NCBI GenBank assembly: GCA_944990035.1
Contig: CALYLX010000079.1
Span: 62,001 to 126,000 of the forward strand
Reading direction: 5' to 3'
Origin: Clitopilus passeckerianus
Taxonomy: Eukaryota; Basidiomycota; Agaricomycetes; Agaricales; Entolomataceae
Length of the DNA: 64,000 nt
Below are positions 55,454 to 64,000 of this stretch, in pieces. The translations under genes were made by a program, and so were the position numbers. Within the stretch, counting starts at the first letter, position 1, and every line of letters starts with the position of its first letter. The notes under the pieces are model-generated. The model was not told the DNA's origin, made no database searches, and saw nothing but the letters and a program-made list of their open reading frames with translations.

Positions 55454-57286
55454 TCAATTCAGCTCCCGCATCCTATCCTGCTTGGCCAGCCTCCTCTTAC
55501 ACCACTTATCTCCATCATACGCCCTCCTCCACACATAGTTATCCACGAACTGCACCTCCCTCAAGTGCGGACAATGTCTCCTCCAAGGCACAATCAGCTC
55601 TTTCACCTCCTCGTCCGATCCAGCACCGGGGCCCCTGGCAGTGGCATCATACTTGACCTTTGTATTAGCACGCGGAGTCAGGGCATGACTGAGCGCAAGG
55701 TTGATCAGCTCGGGTGCATTGTGGCCTCCTCCCTCTGTCGGGTTGGGAGGAATAGGCGGAACGAGGTAAAGGCGGAATGATTTGAGGTTAGGGAATCGCC
55801 AGAGGAACTGAGCGCCGAGACTGATGAGGGTTTGCTGAGAAGGTAAAGAGAGGGTCAGGGATAAAGGTCTAGACTAAAATAGAGATAAGGAGACATACCT
55901 CGGAAGGTGGGTTGTAGTTGTACTTGATCTCGATATCCCTCAAGTCGGTGAAGAGAGTGACTAGGGCGTAGATGATCTCGTCGTCCCACTCCCTGGTGAG
56001 GAACGACAACGTCTGCAGCCCAGGCCCGTAAAGTCCAACGCTGTTACTCAACGTCTTCAGCACCTCATTCGAACGCTTATCCACGTCGGTGATCTCCAGA
56101 TGATAGACTGGCCGGTTTGCCAAAACCGACGACAGCGTAGACGTGGGGCCAGAGTAGCTGTTAAGTTCCGGCATCACAATAATCGGGAGGTCAAACGGGG
56201 TCCGTCTGTTGACTACAGAGAACGTTCTAATCCTGGGACTAGACCCTAGGAACCTGGATAGTGGATTTGCTACGTTTGACCTCGCTTCGTCATCCTCCGA
56301 AGGCCAGAGTTTGGCTTGAGGGAACCGGAGCATCACTTCAACGAGGTTCGCGGGGAGGCTGATAGGTCCGGCGGCAGTGACGACTGAGTTGGATAGGGAG
56401 AGGAATCGGGCTGTGACGGAATTCCAGTCAATGCGCAGAACCCGAAGGTTGGTCGCTGTGCAGAGGAAGAGGACATAGACGTAGTTGGAGAGCGGGACCG
56501 AATCGGAGTCACCTTTATTCGCCCAAAGAGTGAGCTCTGTTATGGGGAGATCCGCAAAGGAGCGGTCTGGTTCCGAATACGTGGGTGGGAGTGTGCAGTA
56601 TTGGATGGCAAGCCTATCGAGACGAGGGAGAGCTTTGATGGCAGGGAAGATGGTGCTGGGAAGTTCAGCGCTGTGGAATATGAGTTCTCGCAGGTTGCAG
56701 AATGTCGCAATCCTCCTCGTCATTGATCGGTACATCTCCGGGGATGCAAAGAAGGCTAGCCTTTTGTTCTCTGACCGGAACCCGAAACTAGGGATATGGT
56801 TGACACTTTGCGGAGCAATTCTCCACGTCCCATCGGGGTCAACAATAGCTGCCCCAGGATCGAACCTCCCGAAAGAATTTGTGGTAAGAGTCGACACCGA
56901 AACTGTTAAAGACACTGGGACTTCCGTCATGGCTTGAAGTCTGTCGAAAATAGGGGTGCTTCTGAAGAACTGGAATGGTCCGTTCCATCGCATCTTGCGA
57001 TACAAGAGCCTGATTGCAAGCTCGTAGAAGCGCCTGTTGGTGAGGATGACTCTAAAGAGGTCTGAAGGGTCGTTCATGGTCTCAAATATTGAGAGCCACA
57101 TTTCGTTAGGTAGACCATATAGCCCACTGTTGTCCTCCACTGGATCTTGGTCCATTTGCGAATCAGTATCACTGTTTCGAGCATAAGCAGAGATTCACAA
57201 GTAGCAGAACTAAGAACTTACGATACTACTTCCATGTTATCGAGAGCAGCAGCTGTTGATTCTTCGTAATGTAGGTCCAAGTCCAT
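55454..57286 (-). CDS. F-box domain protein
   Basis: Start chosen at ATG 57286 (MDLDLHYEESTAAALDNMEV), spliced (GTAAGT donor, CAG acceptor) to SDTDSQMDQDPVEDNS. The internal ATG at 57155 would give a shorter form. F-box near residues 40-80 (LYGLPNEMWLSIFETMNDPS, LFRVILTNRRFYELAIRLLY). Leucine-rich segments follow (NLRELIFHSAELPSTIF, LDRLAIQYCTL, ITELTLWANKG, LRVLRIDWNSV). A second intron lies near 55835-55900, and the last exon ends HCPHLREVQFVDNYVWRRA...RMREL at TGA 55454-55456. Probably an SCF substrate receptor. Shares a 102-bp divergent promoter with the Kelch gene. Confidence 0.8.
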
Positions 57287-57388
57287 GGTGATGGTCGCAG
57301 TACAAGCTTAAAACCTTGCAAATGTCACAGGAGATTAGGCTGTGGCTGTGCATGTCACGTAGGCTCTGATTTGAATTATCACCGCTAG
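57287..57388. promoter_or_regulatory. Divergent promoter F-box / Kelch gene
   Basis: Only 102 bp separate the two start codons, the shortest divergent gap in the window. It must hold both 5' UTRs and promoters. Confidence 0.55.
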
Positions 57389-60337
57389 ATGGCCAAAAAG
57401 AAAGGTAGTGCGGCCAAAACTCAAGCCAAGGCTGCGAAAAAGGCCAAAGTAGCTGCCAAAGTTGAGAAGAAGGAAAAGAAAAAGTCCAAGAACAAGGACG
57501 TCGACGACGACGATGAAGATCTGGAAGGAATCCTCGAAAAGGTGCCTCCTTTGTGGACAATTCACAGCTGTTGATTTTGCTCAGATCGGTCATGAATCAG
57601 TAGATGAGAAGAGACTGGGAGGAAGCACATAAAGTGACAGAAGAACTGGTAGAAGGACCTCCAAGCCGTCGCGCGAATGCGACTTTGACAGCCTGTCCAA
57701 ACGGCAATCACCTTTGGTGCATCGGAGGAGAGTTCTTCAGCGACGACAAAAAGGCTGTGAGTTCTGAAGCTTTTATACGAGACTCTGCTAACTAATATGC
57801 GTAGTATTTCTACAATGATGTCTTTCGGTACTCGCCAGAGAAGGTGGGGTTGCTCCAGGAACCATTACCTTACCTGGATCGACTAAAGGAGAATCACAGG
57901 ATGAATGGCGGAAATTTGTCTCTCAGACCTGCCCAGGCCCTCGTTCAGCTCATGCAGTAGTTGCGACTCCTGCAGGTGGCGGGAAAATATTCCTATTCGG
58001 TGCGTTTGTTCCAGCCGTTACACTATTCGTCGGCTCACACGACATTTTCGTGCCAGGCGGAGAGTTCTCTTCCTTGCACCAGAACACTTTCCACCATTAT
58101 GGTGACTTCTGGTGCTTTGACATAACGACTCACAGCTGGGACCGTATTGATACGAAAGTTCATCCGAGTCCCAGGTCTGGTCACCGGTGTGTGCAAGGTC
58201 GAATGTATTTAACTTCCTTCTGACGTCGACATTAGAATGGCTTTCTGGAAACACTATATTGTCCTATTCGGAGGATTCTATGATCCCGGAATCACGAGTA
58301 TTTATTCTTCCCTCGCTGGTTCTCCGCTCTTTGTACTCATGGACCTATAGCTCGATATCACAGCGACCTATGGATATTTGACACCCAAGAGTATAACTGG
58401 CGGCAAATTGAGTTCAGGGAAAACGAGTCGAAACCCTCGTAAGCCTTGATCTTACATTTCGAACCGACCTTGGTAATAACGGAAACCATAGCCCTCGCAG
58501 CGGCTTTTCGTTCCTCCCATGCACTGATGGCATCCTACTTCATGGTGAGCAATTGTCCTGAAATCACAACCCACAATCTGATCAACCTATCACAGGCGGC
58601 TACTGCAAAGAATACGTGAAAGGCAAACGACCCGTTGGAGTAACGCTCGAAGATACCTGGTTCCTCCAGTAAGTCTTCTTCCCGTTTTCCAACTATCCTT
58701 CTCCTACTTACATACCTCTACGCCAGCATGTCGATCAACACCCCAACTGACCAGCCTACCACACCAGTCACCTCGAAATCGTCAAAATCCAAAGTCCCCA
58801 TCAACCCACTAGTGCTAAAATGGGAGCGTCGTAAGAAACCATCGTACGCGCCCTCCCAGAGATCAGGATGTACCATGGCATTGTGGGCGTCGAAGAACCA
58901 AGGGATTTTGTTCGGTGGTGTTACGGACGAAGATAGGCATGAAGAGACGCTGGAGAGTGTATTCTGGAATGACCTGTAAGTTTTACCCCTTGAGTCCCCA
59001 TGAATGAATGTTTTCTGATTGCGGGATATACAGGTACGGATACCAAATCTCTGGGAAAGGAAGATGGGTGTCCATGGCGCTGAAAAGGCCGAAGAAGAAG
59101 GGCGGTGCAGCGAAGAAGAAGCGGAAGAACGCCCCTGCTCAGCAGCAGAGGCGGGGTGGCAGTGATAGCGAGCCAGATGAGGACGATTTGAGTGAGGAGG
59201 AGGAGGAGGAGGAGGAGGAGGAGGAAGACAACAAGCGGAAGAAGAAGGGATCTAGCAAGAAAGCAAAGGTTGAAGATGAACCTGCTCCCCCACCAGCGGA
59301 GGAAATTGATCCTGACGATCCCATTTTGACGACCCCGATAGCGAGGTATAATGCCATGCTGTCTGTGTTGAGGAATACTTTGTATATGTATGTTTTTTCT
59401 ATTCCCGAGGCCTTGCCTGATGTATTTTCTATTAGCTATGGGGGTATATTCGAACGCGGTTCCAAAGAATATACCTTAGACGACTTCTACTCGCTGGCTC
59501 TTGACAAGCTTGACAAGTTTCACTGCCTAAAGCCGAGCAGCATCGTCATCGACGAGGGAGAGGATGAAAGCAGCAGCGAGGATGATGACGATGATGATGA
59601 CGACGACAACAATAGTGAGGATGAGGAGGACGAAGGTGGTGAGGGATCTGAGGATGGCGATAGGGAAACTGAAGATGGGGACGAGACTGAAGAGAAAGTC
59701 ACGAAGAAGGCGAAGAAATCGAAGGCAGAGGTAACTAAGGTGATAGAAGACCCGGTGGTTGAGGAGGCGGTCGAAGAGATAATTGAAGAGGAGCCTGAGG
59801 TAAGTAACTTTCTTTGGCTAAGGCTACTTACATGTATGTACATAGTCTCACCCATCGTGATCTCCAGAGCGAACTTCGCACGAAAGCGACTGAATTCATG
59901 GGAGTGTCCAAGGACGCAACTAGGTCTCCAGAAGACGTACTAAGCACCCCGCTCCCCGGTGAAACGCTAGCCATGTTCTATGCTCGTTCACGTTCGTCTT
60001 TTCTCATCTTTAATCAGCGCTCATACCACGAGTCTGAACTGCTACTCATCCAGGTGAACATTGGTCTCAAAAGGCTTTCTCGGCAGAAGGTGACAGTCGA
60101 GGGAAACAACTTCGTCAAGAAGGCTTCGGACTTGCAAAGGAACGATATGGTATGCTTCCAAAATCTTCTTCGTGATTTTACAGCCCATCTAATGATGCAT
60201 AAGAATCGTACAAACCCATCCTAGAAGAGGTTGAGAAGATTCTAGCAGAAGCTGGATTGGATGAGGCTGAGATGAGGAGAGTAGCGGCTGCTGGACCTGC
60301 GAAACAAGGTGTTACGGAGAGTCGCAACCGCCGTTAG
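57389..60337 (+). CDS. Kelch-repeat protein, KLHDC4 type, with C-terminal DUF4110
   Basis: Starts at ATG 57389 with a Lys-rich N-terminus (MAKKKGSAAKTQAKAAKKAK). Six Kelch blades follow across introns: PSRRANATLTACPNGNHLW, IGGEFFSDDKKAY, GPRSAHAVVATPAGGGKIFL, HRMAFWKHYIVLFGGFYDPG, PRSGFSFLPC and SQRSGCTMALW...ILFGGVTDEDRHEE. The rest is acidic/basic low complexity, with a poly-Glu run near 59195-59230 and an Asp run near 59580. The DUF4110 domain reads MFYARSREHWSQKAF and LAKERY before PILEEVEKILAEAG, ending at TAG 60335-60337. Fungal and human relatives are nuclear or nucleolar proteins of poorly known role. GAG and GAT microsatellites may vary in length. Confidence 0.9.
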
Positions 60338-60433
60338 CACCATCCAAATCTCATGTCTATGTTATTCCTTTGAAACGTACAGCTGAACTTGTCGCTCGCC
60401 GCCGAGGGCAAGTCAAATCAATCGCAAAGCACC

Positions 60434-60507
60434 AGCCGACTAGCTCAGTTGGTTAGAGCGTCGTGCTAATAACGCGAAGGTCTTGGGTTCGATCCCCACG
60501 TTGGCCA
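60434..60507 (+). tRNA. tRNA-Ile (AAT)-like copy with A1:C72 mismatch
   Basis: Identical to the tRNA at 52957-53030 except the first base, A instead of G, which breaks the first acceptor pair (A1 opposite C72). D, anticodon (AAT) and T arms are intact. Flanks are unrelated to the first copy. It lies 96 bp after the Kelch gene stop. It may be functional with weak 5' processing, or a pseudogene. Confidence 0.8.
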
Positions 60508-62651
60508 ACCATCTCATCATGCAACGAGTGCATATGCATTGCGATTCATTGCGCAGATTTTTTCCGTTATTTTCTCTGCCTGCAGGGTAACATATGTGTT
60601 TAATCAGCTTGACTATGACCCGTGGCAGACTTCTGCTTGAACTTCAATAATGATACATTCATGACGTTTCGCATCTGAGGACATTTTGTTTTTCAGCCTT
60701 GTCGATAGCCAATATCTACAGATCATTGGACGCTCTTCCTAATATCAAGAAAAGAGACACCAGCAATCAAGGGTGGCCTATAGGTCACAATTTTACCTCG
60801 AACTTGTATAAATCATATGAAGCTCCTCCGGTTGAAATTGCTTAGTACTGGTCAGGCGGTCAGCTAGATGATCATTGTGGCGCAAATGGCATAACGTACT
60901 GACTTCCTATGCCGTGAATCGATCCGTTGAAACATCCTATCTCATCTTATATGTACATATAGCCTCCAGATGCTTCCGAGGCATCGTACTAACTATGGAA
61001 CTGCTGAAGCTGGACGGAGTTTCGAACGCAATAAGGCATGAGTCAGAACGTTGGACGACCCCCCATCAGGTGCCAATACCCCCAAATCTTCTACATCTTG
61101 TTCAAGCATATCAACGTATGCACCGGCACCCGAGAAATATGCGACCTTGGCACAGTAGGCATGCAGTCCTAGAAGACCTGGTGATGAGCGCGTCGGGAAA
61201 TGAAAGGTAAGTGCGAACACCAATCAAATCAAATCCCAAAACCCTCAACGAGTACGTGGGGCTTAGTACAACTAATATCACACTTCACACAAGTACGTAG
61301 ACTATTGGATAGCCTTCGCAATGTAAAGTAGCGTTTCAAATGAATATATTGCGCTATAATGAACACAAATGCGATCTCACACGGCGGTAAGATCAAAACC
61401 CTCGGTAATCAATAGAAAGACTTCGAAACCACTTGGGATTGCGTCGTCTGACTCTAAGAAGTTCGCTCGCAACGAAATCTAGGCTTATCACACCCTGGGA
61501 TAGCTGAATCTCGTCTATAGAGTACTTGCATTTCTTCTACCAAATATACAGGCTTTTATAACTACGGAAATCGTGCACAGACCATGGTACATATAAGGAA
61601 CTCTTTCTATCTATGGTAAAGGTTAAAGGAATAGGAATATAAGTTTTAATGCCAAGAAACGAGCATATGGTGGACATCCGTCGAAAGTAATCGACTTTGA
61701 CGAATTCCAGGCGTAGCATTACCAAATATGGCAATCAACCGACGGATTGATGCGCGGGTACTCGGTTAGCGGTCCAAAGATATCTTTAGTATTCTAAATA
61801 TATCTCTGCCGTGTTTTCTTGGCTTCCGAGTGAGTCACTTCAATGAAAATTCTACTTCAAAACTTCCGGTTATTACTTTTGGCATAGCCGGTTTTCGAAG
61901 TCGTGAGGTTCGAAGTCTACAGAGCTCGGTCCGGACATAGCCGACGCGCGGCGATGTCATCAGCTGACTTTGAATACAACTTCAAGGCCTTTTGACGACT
62001 TCAAAGGCCTGTTTCTTTGGGTATATTGGCCGTCGTTTCAAGGTTAATAAAGTAGGTATTATCACAGGCAGTTACATTAGTAGAGACGACAGTATAATTG
62101 TACGAAATTGTGTTAAAATCGCAAAATTATAGCTATATTCGGCTCTGCCGTGTCATCTCCCCCACACCAAAAATGCAGACTGTCCTCAGTCTTTGCTCTG
62201 AGGGTCTAGATTCTCAATGGTATAACTGGATCCCGGATTGGTTCTGCTCGGCACCAAAAGTTCACCTTCTGCCGATGGATCGATCTTCGTTCCTTCCACA
62301 GTGATGTCATTTGTTCCTGAACCTCAAAGTCTATTTCCTCGATCAATGTCGCGTTTGCCACTCTATTGATACCGAGGAAGTTCATGCTCGTCGCTCACCA
62401 AGTCTTCGCTATGATAGTCACTCAGACTTGGGTGAGCTCGTGTCACGTCCTTTGCTGTATCTGGTCCGTTCTCTTGCTTTCTCGGTCCGCGTTGTGCAGA
62501 GCCTCCTGCATGCCGCTTCCCGGTTTCCGCTCGGAACTTTGTCATCTCTCTCCACTGGCGTGACTTATCAAAGTCTCCTCCAGGGATAAAAGGTGCGCAA
62601 TGTCCCACTCTTCGAACTTCAACACATCCTCATCGTTCATATTTCTTACTC
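60508..62651. other. Gene-poor stretch, nothing recognised
   Basis: About 2.1 kb, AT-richer than neighbours between 61300 and 62150. Only short open frames without motifs, no clear repeat. It may hold the promoter of the gene starting at 62652. Confidence 0.5.
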
Positions 62652-64000
62652 ATGCCTCGTCCCAAGAACAACAAGAACACCGACGCCAAGGCCGCTGAGG
62701 CTAAGGCTGCCGATGCTACTCCTGTTGAACCTGCGGTCCTCCCACCTCGCAAAAGCGCTTTCGAACTCATTCGTGCTTCAGTCATCAAGGGTCCCGGCGA
62801 CTCTGCCAAGATCAAGGCCATCAAAAATATCCCCGACTTTGTCGACGCTCTGGGTATATTCCTTTCAGAGCTCGAGGCGGTTGGGAATCCGACATTTGTC
62901 TCTCATATTATTGGTGGCATCGGCTTAGTGAGTGATTCCCTTTGGTCCCTTGATATTCATCGCTGATTTCGTTCCTAGGCCTTTGTTGACGACATAGACT
63001 TTCAAAAGGTTGCCGACCATTCTAAGAGTTATGACTACTGTGTGGCCATTAACAACTTAGCGGATCGCGACCTGATTGAACGGTCTTCTGGTGTCAAGAA
63101 TTGGTTCGATTTTGCTGATAGTATTATTCAGCGTGTCGAGACCAAGCGTCGCCTCCAGAAGGAGAAAGATAAGGCCGAGGTGAGTAACCTCATTAGCGTT
63201 CTTAGCCCTTCACGGCCCTTACTTCATCCATTAGGCGAAGAAGCGCAAGGAAGCTAAAGCCGCTCAAGAGGCTGCCCTGGCTGCCTCCTCCGATGTCGAG
63301 ATGACTAGTACGTCTACTTCTCGCTCTAAGAAGCGCAAGGCTGACGACGTGAGTACATTCCTCAGAAACTAAGTTGTCTTTTCTTATTGACAAGATCGAA
63401 CAACTTTCTATTTCTGTCGACACTATCAAGGCCAGCATTGATTCTATGTCCGTCGACAATCCCACCGGAACCGACAGCCCGTCTCCTAAGAAGCAGAAGA
63501 CGTCTGACAGTATTCGTGAGTTCCTTGGCATCACGGATTTTCAGTTACTGATTACTCTGCTTATTTGAAGCCAACTATACTCCCGGCTCCGTTTTCGCCG
63601 ATGATCTCCTCAAGCGTGTCGATGAGACCCTTGCCCTTGGTGGAGCGGCTTCCAAAGAGACTCTTCTAGAGTACTCTTCGCTCTTGGAAGAAACTGCACG
63701 TAACCAGTTCTTCCAGCTCGATATTGCTAACCATCTTTGCCGTGCATTGGTGCACCATCGAGATGGTATTCGCTCTGTCTTGGAAGGTCGTGAGGTTTCT
63801 CATGCCGTTCCTATTGAGAACTTGGCATTGAATGCCGTTGCTTCTAAGGTGCGTCATCTATTTTGTGGCGAAATCATTTTCTGATACTTTCTCCCCCAGA
63901 CCAAAATAGACAGCGCCCCTGCTGATCACAACGAAGACGATGTCAACGAAGACGGCTCCGGGGATGAAGAAGTGGTGGAGACTAGGGATCAAGCGAATCC
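62652..64000 (+). CDS. Hypothetical Lys-rich protein, 3' end outside window
   Basis: Starts at ATG 62652 (MPRPKNNKNTDAKAAEAKAA). Exons then give a helical region (SAFELIRASVIKGPGDSAKI, IPDFVDALGIFLSELEAVG, SHIIGGIGLAFVDDID, LIERSSGVKNWFDFADSIIQ) and a basic coiled coil with nuclear-signal-like runs (AKKRKEAKAAQEAAL, SRSKKRKADD). A further helical block follows (ANYTPGSVFADDLLKRVDET, ETARNQFFQLDIANHLCRAL). Introns have GTGAGT donors. The gene runs off the right edge in an acidic stretch. I recognise no family; the layout would fit a nuclear DNA-binding or Gag-like protein, but nothing decides it. Confidence 0.55.

Noticed and set aside
59520..59855. Serine-rich minus-strand open frame
   Set aside because: It is the complement of the Glu/Asp microsatellites in the Kelch gene.
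61850..62040. Repeated TTCAAAGGCCT / TTCAAGGCCT words
   Set aside because: Short imperfect direct repeats only, no unit structure or flanking duplication.
1..64000. CRISPR arrays, operons or bacterial insertion sequences
   Set aside because: No regularly spaced repeats or bacterial gene layout; introns and gene content are fungal throughout.

Overview
This is nuclear DNA of a mushroom-forming basidiomycete (Agaricomycetes). Genes are dense and broken by many short introns (about 45-70 nt, GT/AG). Gene types typical of the group are present: a MYND-finger/DUF4470 protein, an Agaricomycete 7TM protein, F-box/LRR expansions, fungalysins and a Ty3/Gypsy chromovirus. The window opens inside an isoprenylcysteine methyltransferase gene and closes inside an unrecognised lysine-rich gene.

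Layout. 1-6.2 kb: methyltransferase 3' end, a strong hairpin, a MYND/DUF4470 gene, a gene-poor stretch with a perfect 44-bp tandem duplication, and a small unknown gene. 6.7-12.8 kb: ATG18 and an EZH2-type SET methyltransferase divergent from a 169-bp promoter, then a 7TM protein. 13.8-20.2 kb: fungalysin A and EXO70 (with a 12-nt microexon). 20.3-33.5 kb: a nested transposon block. 33.5-39.9 kb: two degenerate F-box/LRR copies and fungalysin B. 41-51 kb: NF-YB/HAP3, a large F-box protein, a membrane protein, a third F-box/LRR copy, an unknown gene and a small probable beta-trefoil gene. 50.9-60.5 kb: Alba-like protein and MIS12 (divergent), tRNA-Ile, an ATG14/UVRAG-type protein, an F-box protein divergent from a KLHDC4-type Kelch/DUF4110 protein, and a second tRNA-Ile-like copy. 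60.5-62.6 kb: nothing recognisable.

The main discovery is the nested block. The outer element (20328-33479) has 30-bp terminal inverted repeats matching at 26 positions and a perfect 8-bp target duplication. Its only recognisable gene encodes AT-hooks, a Cys-rich DUF6729-like region, a DEDDy 3'-5' exonuclease domain (RNase H fold), a large Agaricomycete-type C-terminal region and a terminal zinc cluster. I recognise no KDZ, hAT, MULE or other known transposase, so this may be an undescribed DNA-transposon lineage. It landed in a 167-bp intergenic region between the starts of EXO70 and an F-box gene and pushed them 13 kb apart.

Inside its gene sits a 7,216-bp Ty3/Gypsy chromovirus with LTRs that look identical and a 5-bp target duplication. 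The retroelement has a Tf1-like self-priming arrangement: an 11-nt LTR segment 27-33 nt downstream of a TATA box is exactly complementary to the segment 2 nt past the 5' LTR. It also has a slippery heptamer for -1 frameshifting at the gag stop, bZIP-type sites in U3 and an accessory zinc-cluster ORF 3' of the chromodomain. Both elements carry single-base frame breaks (nine found), mostly at short homopolymer runs, while neighbouring unique genes that I checked in detail are clean. This points to consensus errors in repeats or to recent decay.

Two autophagy genes occur here, ATG18 (PI3P effector) and an ATG14/UVRAG-type gene (PI3-kinase complex subunit), about 45 kb apart. I infer no clustering function.
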